64,000 nt of DNA from Pseudomonas sp. HR96 (GCF_034059295.1 NZ_CP139141.1:5315001-5379000); one strand, 5' to 3'; positions 28,683 to 39,043 are shown, counted from the first letter of the stretch. Program-made: numbers and translations. Notes: generated by a model from the letters alone, not told the origin.

Positions 28683-30800
28683 TCAACGACTCACAGCAAT
28701 CGCCTGGTTGTTCATGATACGCGGAGTCAGGAACACCAGCAGCTCGGATTTTGCTTCCGAAACGGTATCGCTGCGGAAGAGGCGGCCAAGATACGGCACA
28801 TCGCCGAGAAATGGCACCTTCGCCGTGGTTTTACTTTGCGTGTTGGAGAACACCCCACCGATCACGATGGTCTCGCCGTCGTTGACCAGCACCTTGGCGT
28901 TGACCTCGTTTTTCTTGATCGGCGGCACGCCCAACACTGCGTTGAGGTAGTCCGGTTCATCCTTGGTGACCTTGACCTCCATGATGATGCGGCTGTCCGG
29001 GGTGATCTGCGGGGTCACCTCCAGCGACAGCGAGGCCTCCTTGAACGATACCGTGGTGGCGCCGCTGGAGCTCGCCTCCTGGTACGGCACCTCGGTACCC
29101 TTGAGGATCTTCGCGGTCTCCTTGTCGGAGGTCACCACCTTGGGTTGCGAGACGATTTCACCGTTGCCCGTGGCTTCCATGGCGCTGAGTTCCAGGTCCA
29201 GCAGCACGTTGCTGGTCAGGAAGCCGATGCCGATGCTGGAGGTGGCATCGGTGGCACCCAGGTCGACGAACGGCTGGGCAGTGGTGACCGTGGTCCCGGT
29301 GGTGGCCGTGGTGGTCGAGCTGGTCGACGTGGTGGGCAGGCCACCGTAGGTGGTGAAATTGCTGTTGCCGGTGCGGTTGGTCTGGCCACCCCACTTCACG
29401 CCCAGGCTCTTGTTGTAGTTGACGTTGGCTTCGACGATGCGCGCCTCGATCTCTACCTGGCGCACCGGAATGTCGAGCTGCGCCACAATGCGCCGCAATT
29501 CGTCAAGGCGGTCCTGGGTCTGATAGGCAATGATGTTGTTGGTGCGCTCGTCGACGGTGATCGAACCGCGCTCGGTTTCCTTGCTCTCGCCGGCGGTCAC
29601 CGACTGGAACAGCTTGGCGATGTCGGCGGCCTTGGCGTAATTGACCTGCAGCAGCTCACGGCGCAGCGGTGCCAGCTCCTGAATCTGCTTCTGCGACTCC
29701 AGCTCCTGACGCTCGCGGGCGGCGATCTCGTCGGCCGGCGCCACCAGCAGCACGTTGCCGATCTTGCGCTTGTCCAGACCCTGGGTCTTGAGCACCAGGT
29801 CCAGCGCCTGGTCCCATGGCACGTTCTGCAGGCGCAGGGTAATGCCGCCCTTGACCGTGTCGCTGGCCACCAGGTTCAGGTTGGTGAAGTCGGCGATCAG
29901 TTGCAGCACCGAGCGCACGTCGATGTCCTGGAAGTTCAGCGACAGCTTCTCGCCGGTGTAGACATTGCGCTCGGCGTTGCGCCGCGCCAGGTCGTCGTTG
30001 GTCAACGGCCGCACGCTGACAGTCAGCTTGTTGTCGGTCTGGTAGGAGGAATAGTCGAAAGCCCCGGTGGGCTCGATCAGGATGGTCGCGCGGTCGGCGG
30101 CGATCGATGAATTGACGAACTGCACCGGCGTGGCGAAATCCTTGACGTCCAGGCGTACGCGCAGTGCGTCCGGCAGCTGGGTGCGCGGGAAGTCGACGCG
30201 GATCTTGCCGCCTTCTTCCTTGATATCGGCGCTGATCGACGGGTCGCTGAGGTCGATGACCACATTGCCCTCGCCCAGCTCGCCGCGTTGGAAATCGACG
30301 TTGCGGATGGCCCGGCCCAGCGGCGAGCTCGACTTGCTGGCCACTGCCGAAGGCGCGGCCACCGGGCGTGCTGCAGCCGGCGGATTGGTCGGCGCGCGTG
30401 GCGTGGCGCCCAGCGAAGCGGCGCCCTGGCCGATCAGGATGAACAGGTCGTTGCCCTGCACGCGGGTGCTGTAGGGCACCAGCGTGGTCAGGTTGACGAT
30501 GATCCGGGTGCGATCCTTGGCCTCGATCACCACCGCGCTGCGGGCGTTGCCGCCACCCAGATCGCGGCTCTTGTTGTCGACCTGGCTGGTGACGCCCGGC
30601 AGATCCAGGGCGATGCGCGCCGGCTGGTCGGTGGTATAGCCGCGCGGCGGCGCGACCGGCCCGTCGAAGGACAGCTTGAGCTCCACCCGGTCACCGGGCA
30701 GCGAGGCGACGTCGAGGGTCTTGAGTGTGGCCGCCATGACGGCAGGCGCTCCCAGGGCTATCCATAGCCAGATGCCGAAGGCGGAAAGAATCCTGTTCAT
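28683..30800 (-). CDS. pilQ: Type IV pilus secretin PilQ
   Basis: PilQ forms the outer-membrane ring through which type IV pili pass. The 705-residue precursor has a signal peptide (about residues 1-23, ending VMA), two AMIN domains (about 25-125 and 160-270) that bind peptidoglycan, a secretin/TonB N-terminal short domain at about 295-360 ([20 protein letters not shown]), one N-domain at about 370-460, and the C-terminal secretin barrel at about 520-700 ([23 protein letters not shown]). A Thr-rich stretch in the secretin region around residues 470-500 (positions about 29290-29390) is low-complexity. It is the last pil gene in the operon and precedes aroK. Confidence 0.96.
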   Translation of the reverse strand: MNRILSAFGIWLWIALGAPAVMAATLKTLDVASLPGDRVELKLSFDGPVAPPRGYTTDQPARIALDLPGVTSQVDNKSRDLGGGNARSAVVIEAKDRTRIIVNLTTLVPYSTRVQGNDLFILIGQGAASLGATPRAPTNPPAAARPVAAPSAVASKSSSPLGRAIRNVDFQRGELGEGNVVIDLSDPSISADIKEEGGKIRVDFPRTQLPDALRVRLDVKDFATPVQFVNSSIAADRATILIEPTGAFDYSSYQTDNKLTVSVRPLTNDDLARRNAERNVYTGEKLSLNFQDIDVRSVLQLIADFTNLNLVASDTVKGGITLRLQNVPWDQALDLVLKTQGLDKRKIGNVLLVAPADEIAARERQELESQKQIQELAPLRRELLQVNYAKAADIAKLFQSVTAGESKETERGSITVDERTNNIIAYQTQDRLDELRRIVAQLDIPVRQVEIEARIVEANVNYNKSLGVKWGGQTNRTGNSNFTTYGGLPTTSTSSTTTATTGTTVTTAQPFVDLGATDATSSIGIGFLTSNVLLDLELSAMEATGNGEIVSQPKVVTSDKETAKILKGTEVPYQEASSSGATTVSFKEASLSLEVTPQITPDSRIIMEVKVTKDEPDYLNAVLGVPPIKKNEVNAKVLVNDGETIVIGGVFSNTQSKTTAKVPFLGDVPYLGRLFRSDTVSEAKSELLVFLTPRIMNNQAIAVSR

Positions 30801-30833
30801 TTTCGAGTTCCACTGTGCATGCTAGACCAGCCC

Positions 30834-31358
30834 TTATGAGCGTTCCTTGAGAGGTATGGTGCGCGGACGCTCCAGCCACCCCCCTTCACCATCAGGAACG
30901 ATTTCGACGACGTCGACCTGTGATTCGGAGATCGCGACGATGCGACCTTCATTGCGGCCCAGGTAGTCGCCTACCTTCACTCGATGAACGCCGCCCGCCC
31001 CGCGCATCAACGCGTAACGGCCTGTTTCGTTGGCGAGTGTACCGACCATTTCGAAACTTTCTATGTTGAAGCCTTCCAGGAACTGCTTGGTGCGATTGGG
31101 ATCGGGCTTGACCAGCTGCGAGCCCTTGGCGCGCTTGGTCAGGTCGATCTTGATCGGCGGCTGGAACGGACTGCGCAACGCCGAGGCCTCGTAGGTGAAC
31201 GCCTCGTACGGGGCGAACCGCGGGATCGGCTCGATGGCGCCCTTGGGCCGCTTGTTGGCGGCGTCCATGAACGCACGAATGTCGCTCGTGTCGCTGTTGC
31301 CGCAGCCGCTCAGCGCCAGGGTCAGGGCAATCAGCCCACCTGCTACCCACGCCCTCAT
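30834..31358 (-). CDS. pilP: Type IV pilus lipoprotein PilP
   Basis: PilP is an inner-membrane lipoprotein that links the PilMNO platform to the PilQ secretin. The 174-residue precursor has a lipoprotein signal with the lipobox LSGC (Cys19 is the lipidated residue), a flexible segment, and a compact beta domain at about 85-165 (FEMVGTLANETGRYALMRG, VHRVKVGDYLGRNEGRIV). Its ATG overlaps the pilO stop codon by four bases (ATGA). A gap of 33 bases precedes pilQ. Confidence 0.96.
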   Translation of the reverse strand: MRAWVAGGLIALTLALSGCGNSDTSDIRAFMDAANKRPKGAIEPIPRFAPYEAFTYEASALRSPFQPPIKIDLTKRAKGSQLVKPDPNRTKQFLEGFNIESFEMVGTLANETGRYALMRGAGGVHRVKVGDYLGRNEGRIVAISESQVDVVEIVPDGEGGWLERPRTIPLKERS

Positions 31359-32005
31359 TTCGCTTGCCCCTGTGCCGCGGCCGGCTTGGCCATGCCCTGA
31401 TCGTTGTAGCGGTAAGTCTTGGCCAGGATGCTCATGCGCAGCTTGGTCGTCGAGTTCTCTTCGGCCGGCTTGATCTCGAAGTCATGCAGGGTAACGATGC
31501 GCGGCAGGCTGGCCACGCCGCTGACGAAGGTCGCCAAGTCATGGTAGTTGCCGGTGACGGTGATCTGTATCGGCGTCTCGATGTAGAACTGTTGCGGCAC
31601 CTCGGGCAACAGCTTGATCTCCTCGAACTCCAGGCCGCTGCCCAGGCCCGTGCGGGTGATGTCTTCGAGCAGCCCCGGCACCTCGGTGACACTCGGCAAC
31701 TGGCGCAGCATGGCGCCGAAAGAGGTCTCCATCTCCTTCATCTGTTCGATGTAGGTGTCCAGGTTGGCGGCCTGGAACGCCTTGGTCGAGTACTGTTCGC
31801 GCAGCGCCTGCTCCTGGGCCCGGCTGGCTTCGAGCTGGTCGCCCATGTCACTGATGTGGAACTGGTAACCCAGGCCCAGCAGCAGCACCAGCAACAGCAC
31901 GCCGGCAATGGTCTTGATCGCCGCCGGCCAGGAGCCGACGTTGTTGATGTCCAGGTCACTGAGGTTGACCTTGCGCAGGCTGTCCATCCATTCCGACATG
32001 TTCAT
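31355..32005 (-). CDS. pilO: Type IV pilus inner-membrane protein PilO
   Basis: PilO pairs with PilN as a periplasmic heterodimer of the pilus alignment complex. The 216-residue protein has a short cytoplasmic N terminus, one transmembrane helix (about residues 27-49, IKTIAGVLLLVLLLGLGYQF), a coiled-coil segment (about 55-95) and a ferredoxin-like periplasmic domain (about 110-205). The ATG overlaps the pilN stop by four bases; an internal ATG two codons later is an equally possible start. Confidence 0.95.
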   Translation of the reverse strand: MNMSEWMDSLRKVNLSDLDINNVGSWPAAIKTIAGVLLLVLLLGLGYQFHISDMGDQLEASRAQEQALREQYSTKAFQAANLDTYIEQMKEMETSFGAMLRQLPSVTEVPGLLEDITRTGLGSGLEFEEIKLLPEVPQQFYIETPIQITVTGNYHDLATFVSGVASLPRIVTLHDFEIKPAEENSTTKLRMSILAKTYRYNDQGMAKPAAAQGQAK

Positions 32006-32564
32006 TTGGCCTCCCCTTCGGCCGGCACGGTCTGGCGCACCGTCAACTGGAAGGCGTTGGCCTGGTCGACGTCACCCGAGGGCTTGGTCTTGACCTCGGT
32101 CAGCACCGCCTGCTCCAGCCACGGCGAGGATTCGAGGTTGCGCAGCAGCTCGGACACGCGGTTGTTGGACTCGGCATTGCCGGCAATCGAAATCACTTTG
32201 TCGACCATCTTCACGTCGGTGAAATACACCCCGTCAGGCAAGGTGCGCGCCAGCTGGTCGAAGATACGCCCGCTGATCGGCCGGTTGCCTTGCAGGTCCT
32301 GGATGATCTTCATGCGTTCGACCAACTGCTTGCGCCGCGCCTTGAGGTCGCTGATCTGCTTGATGCGGTTGTCCAGGCCGGCGATTTCGGCCTGGATGAA
32401 CTGGTTGCGCGCAGCTTGCGCGTCGATTTCGCTGGTGTAGTAGCGGTCGGCCAGGATGATGATGCCAATGGCGCCGATGGCCACTGCGGCCAGGGAAGTC
32501 AGGAAGCGCTTGCGGCGTTTTTCGCGCAGCTGCTCGCGCCAGGGCAACAGGTTGATGCGTGCCA

Positions 32565-32565
<1 letters not shown>
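32002..32565 (-). CDS. pilN: Type IV pilus inner-membrane protein PilN
   Basis: PilN joins cytoplasmic PilM to periplasmic PilO. The 187-residue protein begins with the PilM-binding motif INLLPWRE (residues 4-11), characteristic of the family, then one transmembrane helix (about 25-42), a coiled coil (about 45-95), and a ferredoxin-like periplasmic domain. Its start codon overlaps the pilM stop by one base, so the two are translationally coupled. Confidence 0.96.
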
Positions 32566-33656
<1,091 letters not shown>

Positions 33657-33735
33657 TTACGGACCATTTTTTATGCGGAGCATTTAATAGCAGTCTTGAC
33701 AGAAGCGCAAATGACGCTACCAGCCGAAAAATGCT

Positions 33736-33741
33736 TATAAT
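33736..33741 (+). promoter_or_regulatory. -10 box of the PBP1A gene
   Basis: A perfect TATAAT lies at 33736-33741 in the divergent pilM/PBP1A region. The -35 is poor (TGACGC, 18 bases upstream). A start of transcription near 33748 would leave no room for the TTG at 33757 to have a leader, favouring the TTG at 33811. Confidence 0.5.
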
Positions 33742-33810
33742 GCCCAGCGCTTTTTCTTGCCATTGCTCACTGCGCTCAACCCATTCTTTTCCTGTGGAAA
33801 TACAAAAGCC

Positions 33811-36294
33811 TTGATTCGTCTGCTGAAGTTTATCGGGTGGTCTTTTCTCGCCGTGGTCTGCGGGCTTGGGCTCGTCCTGAGTGGTGCATTTCTTTATCTT
33901 AGCCCGACGCTGCCCTCCGTGGATGCGCTGAAAAGTGTCGAATTACAGATCCCCCTGCGGGTCTACAGCAGCGACAACAAGCTGATCGCCGAATTTGGCG
34001 AGATGCGCCGCTCGCCAATCAAGTTCGCCGATGTGCCACCCCATTTCATTGACGCCCTGCTGTCGGCTGAAGACGACAACTTCGCCAACCACTATGGCGT
34101 CGATCCGGGCAGCCTGGCCCGCGCGGCCTCGCAATTACTGCGTACCGGGCACATCCAGACGGGTGGCAGCACCATCACCATGCAAGTGGCGAAGAACTAT
34201 TTTTTGACGAATGAGCGCAGTTTTTCGCGAAAAATCACTGAGATCCTCCTTGCCTTGCAAATCGAGCGCCAACTTACCAAGGACGAGATTCTCGAGCTGT
34301 ACGTCAACAAGATCTACCTGGGCAACCGCGCCTACGGCATCGACGCCGCTTCGCAGGTGTACTACGGCAAGTCCATCCGTGACGCCAGCCTGGCGCAGAT
34401 GGCCATGATCGCTGGCCTGCCCAAGGCCCCGTCGCGCTTCAACCCGCTGGCCAACCCGGCGCGCAGCAAGGAACGCCGCGACTGGATCCTGGGGCGCATG
34501 TTCAAGCTCGGCAAGATCGATGAAGCCAGCTACCAGGCGGCCCTGGCCGAGCCTTTGAACGCCAGCTACCACGTGCCGACGCCAGAAGTGAACGCCCAGT
34601 GGATCGCCGAGATGGCTCGCGCCGAAATGGTCGGCCGCTATGGCAGCGACGCCTACACCCAAGGCTTCCGGGTCACCGTGACCGTGCCAAGCGATCTGCA
34701 GGAAGACGCCAACAAGGCGGTGTTCGACGGCCTCGTCGAATACGACCAGCGTCACGGCTACCGGGGCCCCGAGGCGCGCCTGCCGGGCAAGACCCGCGAC
34801 GCCTGGGTGACCGAGCTGGGCAAGCAGCGGCCGCTCAATGGCCTGGAGCCGATGATCGTCACCCAGGTCGACAAGACCGGCCTGGGCGTGATCGACCGCG
34901 ACGGCAAGGACGGCCGGGTCAACTGGGACACCATGAAATGGGCGCGTCCGTTCATCAACACCAACAGCCTGGGCCGCGCCCCGGCGCAGCCTGGTGACGT
35001 GGTTCAGGTCGGCGACCTGATCCGCGTGCAACGTCTGGACGACAGCACGCTGAAGTTCAGCCAGGTGCCGCAGGCGCAGAGCGCACTGGTGTCGCTGGAC
35101 CCGCACAACGGCGCAATCCGCGCGCTGGTGGGCGGCTTCGCCTTCGAGCAGAGCAACTACAACCGCGCGATGCAGGCCAAGCGCCAACCGGGCTCGAGTT
35201 TCAAGCCGTTCATCTATGCCGCGGCCCTCGACAGCGGCTACACCCCGGCCAGCTTGGTCAACGACGCGCCGATCGTGTTCGTTGATGAGGCAGTCGACAA
35301 GGTCTGGCGCCCAAAAAATGACACCAACACCTTCCTTGGGCCGATCCGCTTGCGCGAGGCGCTGTACAAGTCGCGCAACCTGGTGTCGATCCGCGTGTTG
35401 CAGAGCATGGGTGTCGGCCATACCATCGACTACATCAGCAAGTTCGGCTTCAACAAGCAGGACCTGCCCAACAACCTCTCGCTGGCCCTGGGCACCGCGA
35501 CGCTGACGCCGATGGAAATCGCCACCGGCTGGAGCGTGTTCGCCAACGGCGGTTTCAAGGTCACGCCGTACCTGATCGACAAGATCGAAAGCCGCAGCGG
35601 CGACACGCTGTTCACCGCCAACCCGCCGAGCGTGCCGCCTGACGACGTCGCCAGTTCGTCGCCGATTCCGGCGCCAGCTGCGGCCGACGCGCCGATCACC
35701 ACCAGCGACGCCAGCAGCACCGGTACCGGCACCGGCACCGGCAACGATGCCAGCCCAGCCCTGACCAGCGCTCCCGGCGCGCCAGCCTATGCGCCGCGGA
35801 TCATGGACGGGCGCACCACCTTCATCCTCAACAGCATGCTCGAGGACGTGATCAAGCTGGGCACCGGCCGTCGGGCCTTGGCCCTGGGCCGGCCGGACAT
35901 TGCTGGCAAGACCGGTACCACCAACGACTCCAAGGACGCCTGGTTCTCCGGCTACAATGGCGACTACATGACCACCGTGTGGACCGGCTTCGACCAGCCC
36001 GAAACCCTGGGCCGCAAGGAATTCGGTGGCACCGTGGCCCTGCCGATCTGGATGGACTACATGGCCGCCGCGCTTAAAGGCAAGGCGCCACACACCCAGG
36101 CCGAACCCGAAGGCGTGCTGAGCCTGCGCATCGACCCGGCCAGCGGCCGCGCGGCCGCACCTGGCACGCCGAACGCCTACTTCGAGCTGTTCAAGAGCGA
36201 AGACACGCCGCCGTCGAACACCGAACTGGGCAACGGCGCCGCGCCGGGCAGCCCGCTGCCGGCGGACGAGCAGGCGCCGATCGATCTGTTCTGA
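33811..36294 (+). CDS. mrcA: Penicillin-binding protein 1A (bifunctional peptidoglycan synthase)
   Basis: A class A PBP that polymerises lipid II (glycosyltransferase) and cross-links it (transpeptidase); also called ponA in Pseudomonas. From TTG 33811 it has 827 residues: transmembrane helix at about 7-29, GT51 domain at about 50-220 (SAEDDNFANHYG with the catalytic Glu, and GGSTITMQVAKN), an OB-like insert at about 310-400, and the transpeptidase at about 410-740 with SSFK (Ser462) and KTGTT. A Pro/Ser/Thr/Gly-rich linker with four ACCGGY hexamers splits the transpeptidase region before KTGTT. No ATG is available at the N terminus; TTG 33757 would add 18 residues but overlaps the likely transcription start. 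Confidence 0.93.
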   Translation: MIRLLKFIGWSFLAVVCGLGLVLSGAFLYLSPTLPSVDALKSVELQIPLRVYSSDNKLIAEFGEMRRSPIKFADVPPHFIDALLSAEDDNFANHYGVDPGSLARAASQLLRTGHIQTGGSTITMQVAKNYFLTNERSFSRKITEILLALQIERQLTKDEILELYVNKIYLGNRAYGIDAASQVYYGKSIRDASLAQMAMIAGLPKAPSRFNPLANPARSKERRDWILGRMFKLGKIDEASYQAALAEPLNASYHVPTPEVNAQWIAEMARAEMVGRYGSDAYTQGFRVTVTVPSDLQEDANKAVFDGLVEYDQRHGYRGPEARLPGKTRDAWVTELGKQRPLNGLEPMIVTQVDKTGLGVIDRDGKDGRVNWDTMKWARPFINTNSLGRAPAQPGDVVQVGDLIRVQRLDDSTLKFSQVPQAQSALVSLDPHNGAIRALVGGFAFEQSNYNRAMQAKRQPGSSFKPFIYAAALDSGYTPASLVNDAPIVFVDEAVDKVWRPKNDTNTFLGPIRLREALYKSRNLVSIRVLQSMGVGHTIDYISKFGFNKQDLPNNLSLALGTATLTPMEIATGWSVFANGGFKVTPYLIDKIESRSGDTLFTANPPSVPPDDVASSSPIPAPAAADAPITTSDASSTGTGTGTGNDASPALTSAPGAPAYAPRIMDGRTTFILNSMLEDVIKLGTGRRALALGRPDIAGKTGTTNDSKDAWFSGYNGDYMTTVWTGFDQPETLGRKEFGGTVALPIWMDYMAAALKGKAPHTQAEPEGVLSLRIDPASGRAAAPGTPNAYFELFKSEDTPPSNTELGNGAAPGSPLPADEQAPIDLF
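35719..35742 (+). repeat. Four tandem hexamers in the PBP1A linker
   Basis: Four in-frame copies of ACCGGY encode Thr-Gly four times within the low-complexity linker of PBP1A. Copy number can change without shifting the frame. Confidence 0.75.
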
Positions 36295-36340
36295 CCCCTT
36301 CGCCGGTTCCTGCATAAACCTGGGCGTCAAGCCAATAGGA

Positions 36341-36364
36341 TGTAGGAGCTGGCGAGCCAGCTTG
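36341..36364. repeat. REP-like extragenic palindrome
   Basis: GTAGG followed by AGCTGGC-GA-GCCAGCT, a perfect 7-bp palindrome with a two-base centre. The GTAGGAG head plus short hairpin is the usual form of Pseudomonas REP elements. It lies in the 168-base gap after the PBP1A gene. Confidence 0.65.
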
Positions 36365-36462
36365 ATACGGCAGCAGGCCACGGGGAAAGCGTGCCGGCTT
36401 GGCAGGGTTGCGCACAGAGCTGATCTTCAGGACGCCGATAACCGGCACTCAAGGAGATTGCA

Positions 36463-36705
36463 ATGATCAGCCCCGAGCACCTCGCTACCTATTCACACGA
36501 TCGTACGGCCGCCGCGGCCCTTAAAATGCTTGACAGCACCGCCGAGCAGCGCGAAACCGCGCTGGCCAAGCTGCATCTGTACGCACTGGTACAGCGTCAT
36601 CAGCAGGCGACGCTCACGGCCGAAGACCGCGACTTTCTGGCCACCCTGGCACAGGCTGACCGCTACTTCTCGATACTCGCGGATTACCGCAAGCTGATTG
36701 GGTGA
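36463..36705 (+). CDS. Small conserved hypothetical protein (80 aa)
   Basis: An 80-residue, Ala- and Leu-rich, probably all-helical soluble protein with no signal peptide, membrane segment or cysteine. I do not recognise a named family. Evidence for a real gene is a good ribosome site (AAGGAG nine bases upstream of the ATG), codon use like the neighbours, and a strong terminator directly after the stop codon. It is flanked by the PBP1A gene and convergent with maeB. Function unknown. Confidence 0.75.
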   Translation: MISPEHLATYSHDRTAAAALKMLDSTAEQRETALAKLHLYALVQRHQQATLTAEDRDFLATLAQADRYFSILADYRKLIG

Positions 36706-36721
36706 TCCCCCCCGCAGACAA

Positions 36722-36755
36722 AAAAGCCCCGACTCGTCACCGAGCCGGGGCTTTT
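36722..36755. terminator. Bidirectional terminator between the small gene and maeB
   Basis: The stem AAAAGCCCCGACTCG pairs with CGAGCCGGGGCTTTT with one mismatch around a four-base loop, giving an A-run and a T-run on both strands. It ends the 80-residue gene from one side and maeB from the other. Confidence 0.92.
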
Positions 36756-36774
36756 CATTCAGTGCCCGTCAGCC

Positions 36775-38043
36775 TCAGCCGTTGAACACGTCATCCACGC
36801 TCTTGAGCGGGTAGTGCTTGGGATACGGCAGGGTCGCCACACCGGTCTCGATAGCGGCCTTGGCCACGGCGTCGGAGATCAGGGTGATCAGGCGTGGGTC
36901 CATCGGCTTGGGGATGATGTACTCACGGCCGAACTCCAGGCTGATACCGCCGTAGGCGTCGCAGACTTCCTTGGGCACCGGCAGCTTGGCCAGTTCGCGC
37001 AGGGCGGTGGCGGCAGCGATTTTCATCTCTTCGTTGATACGCTTGGCGCGAACGTCCAGGGCACCGCGGAAGATGAACGGGAAGCCCAGCACGTTGTTGA
37101 CCTGGTTCGGGTAGTCCGAACGACCGGTGGCCATGATCACGTCGTTGCGAGTGGCGTGGGCCAGCTCCGGGGAGATTTCCGGGTCCGGGTTGGAGCAGGC
37201 GAACACGATCGGATTGGCCGCCATGCGCTTGAGATCTTCGGGGCTCAGCAGGTTCGGACCCGACAGGCCGACGAACACGTCGGCGCCATCCAAAGCTTCG
37301 GACAGCGTGCGCTTGTCGGTCGGGTGGGCGAACACCGCCTTGTACTGGTTGAGGTCTTCGCGGCCAGCGTGGATCACACCGGTACGGTCGATCATGTAGA
37401 TGTTCTCGATCTTCGCCCCCATGCTCACCAGCAGCTTCATGCAGGAGATTGCCGCAGCGCCGGCGCCCAGGCAGACGATCTTCGCCTGCTCGAGGGTCTT
37501 GCCGGCGATTTCCAGGGCGTTGATCATGCCGGCGGCGGTGACGATCGCGGTGCCGTGCTGGTCATCGTGGAACACCGGAATGTCGCACTGTTCGATCAGC
37601 GCGCGCTCGATCTCGAAGCACTCTGGCGCCTTGATGTCTTCCAGGTTGATGCCACCGAAGGTGATGGAGATGCGCTTGACGGTGTCGATGAAGGCCTGCG
37701 GGCTTTCCGAATCGACTTCGATGTCGAACACGTCGATGCCGGCGAAGCGCTTGAACAGCACGCCCTTGCCTTCCATCACCGGCTTGGAAGCCAGCGGGCC
37801 GAGGTTGCCCAGACCCAGAATTGCCGTACCGTCGGAGATCACCGCCACCAGGTTGCCCTTGCCGGTGTACTTGTAGGCAAGCTCCGGGTCACGCCCAATT
37901 TCACGCACCGGCTCTGCCACACCCGGGCTGTAGGCCAGGGACAGGTCACGGGCAGTGGCGGTTGGCTTGGTGAGCTCGACGCTCAGCTTCCCCGGACGCG
38001 GGTGGGCATGATATTCGAGAGCGGCAGTTTTCAGGTCTGACAT
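36775..38043 (-). CDS. maeB: NADP-dependent malic enzyme (short form)
   Basis: Malic enzyme decarboxylates malate to pyruvate while reducing NAD(P), linking the TCA cycle to pyruvate and supplying NADPH. The 422-residue form lacks the C-terminal phosphotransacetylase domain of E. coli MaeB, as usual in Pseudomonas. Visible motifs are LAYSPGVAEPV (with the catalytic Tyr), NGTAILGLGNLG-like DGTAILGLGNLGPLA, the metal-binding DDQHGTAIV, and the dinucleotide loop LGAGAAAISC. NADP preference is inferred from the family. The start is ATG 38043 (MSDLKTAALEYH); upstream in-frame codons run into the promoter region. A candidate promoter TTGTGG-N17-TATCCT lies at 38083-38111. Confidence 0.95.
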   Translation of the reverse strand: MSDLKTAALEYHAHPRPGKLSVELTKPTATARDLSLAYSPGVAEPVREIGRDPELAYKYTGKGNLVAVISDGTAILGLGNLGPLASKPVMEGKGVLFKRFAGIDVFDIEVDSESPQAFIDTVKRISITFGGINLEDIKAPECFEIERALIEQCDIPVFHDDQHGTAIVTAAGMINALEIAGKTLEQAKIVCLGAGAAAISCMKLLVSMGAKIENIYMIDRTGVIHAGREDLNQYKAVFAHPTDKRTLSEALDGADVFVGLSGPNLLSPEDLKRMAANPIVFACSNPDPEISPELAHATRNDVIMATGRSDYPNQVNNVLGFPFIFRGALDVRAKRINEEMKIAAATALRELAKLPVPKEVCDAYGGISLEFGREYIIPKPMDPRLITLISDAVAKAAIETGVATLPYPKHYPLKSVDDVFNG

Positions 38044-38082
38044 AGTGGCGTTCCGCTTTTGTTGGGTCTGACGGGACCGCCG

Positions 38083-38111
38083 AGGATACGCAACTCGCAA
38101 ACGCCCCACAA
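38083..38111 (-). promoter_or_regulatory. Candidate promoter of maeB
   Basis: On the minus strand TTGTGG (38106-38111) and TATCCT (38083-38088) are 17 bases apart, 40 bases upstream of the maeB start. Confidence 0.4.
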
Positions 38112-38192
38112 GACTGGTCAGTCATCCTATGGCCCGCCTGTAAAGCCTGACTTTGGTCGCAAACCCAGCTGGATCGCGGGCTGCAAGTGTTT

Positions 38193-38212
38193 ACAATAAA
38201 TTTATTTATTGT
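38193..38212. promoter_or_regulatory. AT-only-like palindrome between the nuclease gene and maeB
   Basis: ACAATAAA and TTTATTGT pair perfectly around TTTA. The 20-base site is strikingly AT-rich for this genome. It is about 150 bases upstream of maeB and 19 bases past the nuclease stop codon, so it could be an operator or UP-like element for maeB, or a weak terminator for the nuclease gene. Confidence 0.4.
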
Positions 38213-38230
38213 GTACATTTCTATTGTCTT

Positions 38231-39043
38231 TCAAAGTGCGCGCTGCAGCATGCTCGGATCACTGACCGCCAGCATCCAGCGCGCCTGGCCCGGCCTGAGC
38301 CCGCCGCGCCGGGAGCGATCCAGCACCCAGCCGCGCGCTTCCAGCAGCTGGCCCTGGTAGCTCGCCAGCAGGGCAGCGCTGAAGCGCGACTCATCCTTGG
38401 GCGCGATATGCACCACCAGGCTGTCGCCCAGGGCGATCCAGGTGCCCCCGCGGTTGCGCTGCACCTGGCCGACCCGCCCGCTCACCAAGGCAAAGCCCGA
38501 CTGGCGCAGCTGCCCGGCCGCAATCAGCGGCGTACGCCGCCACACGCCCAGGCCCGCAGCGCGAGCCTGACGTTCGGCCTGCTGGTGACAGGCCACCAGG
38601 TCGGTGTTCGGCGCAATGGCAATCTGCAATGCCAAACCGTCGCGCAGCAGCTGCGCTTCCAGGTTGCTACCGTCGGCGGCGTACAGGTGGGCCAGGGTAC
38701 GGCCGTACTTGTCCCTGGCCTCGCGGCCCGGCTGCATCAGCACTCGGCCCTGGCTGGCACTGACCAGCGCCTGCAAGCGCTGGCGCGCGGCCACGGCAAA
38801 CGGCTCCTCGCTGCGACCCTGATGCGCCAACTCCGGCGCGTTCAGGCCGATCAGCCGGACGCTGCGGCCATCCTGCAGCTTCACCGTGTCGCCATCCACC
38901 ACGTTGCGCACCTGCACGCCCGGCAGCCCCGGCGGGGCGATGCAGGCGGCATCGGCCAGCGCCAGCGTCGAGACTCCGGGTACCAAAAAAGCGGATACAA
39001 AAAAGGCGCCCACAAGGGGCGCCTTCTTTACCAGCTTGATCAA
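38231..39043 (-). CDS. Secreted thermonuclease (SNase-like) family protein
   Basis: A 270-residue protein with a predicted signal peptide (residues 1-30, ending LALA) and a staphylococcal-nuclease OB-fold domain at about 48-165. The nuclease signature is clear: VRNVVDGDTVKLQDGR, VRLIGLNAPEL (Asp and Arg of the active site), and YGRTLAHLYAADG. A further domain of about 90 residues follows. It is probably periplasmic and calcium-dependent by family. The start is TTG at 39043, five bases after the rpmE stop, with a weak ribosome site. The first codons contain the rpmE terminator (39003-39025), so the true start is less certain; a GTG inside that hairpin, at codon 11, is an alternative but would lose the basic N terminus of the signal peptide. 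Confidence 0.85.
   Translation of the reverse strand: MIKLVKKAPLVGAFFVSAFLVPGVSTLALADAACIAPPGLPGVQVRNVVDGDTVKLQDGRSVRLIGLNAPELAHQGRSEEPFAVAARQRLQALVSASQGRVLMQPGREARDKYGRTLAHLYAADGSNLEAQLLRDGLALQIAIAPNTDLVACHQQAERQARAAGLGVWRRTPLIAAGQLRQSGFALVSGRVGQVQRNRGGTWIALGDSLVVHIAPKDESRFSAALLASYQGQLLEARGWVLDRSRRGGLRPGQARWMLAVSDPSMLQRAL
39003..39025 (-). terminator. Intrinsic terminator of rpmE inside the nuclease gene
   Basis: On the minus strand AAGGCGCCC and GGGCGCCTT form a 9-bp stem with a five-base loop, followed by more T residues (six in a row, 38999-39004). It lies 24 bases past the rpmE stop codon yet within the signal-peptide codons of the next gene. Confidence 0.85.

Noticed and set aside
33695..33700. 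TTGACA as the -35 of the PBP1A promoter
   Set aside because: It lies 35 bases from the TATAAT at 33736, and no other -10 box is found at 16-19 bases.
35719..35742. CRISPR-like repeat
   Set aside because: The units are six bases without spacers and in frame within a coding sequence; it is a microsatellite. No CRISPR array or cas gene is present in the window.
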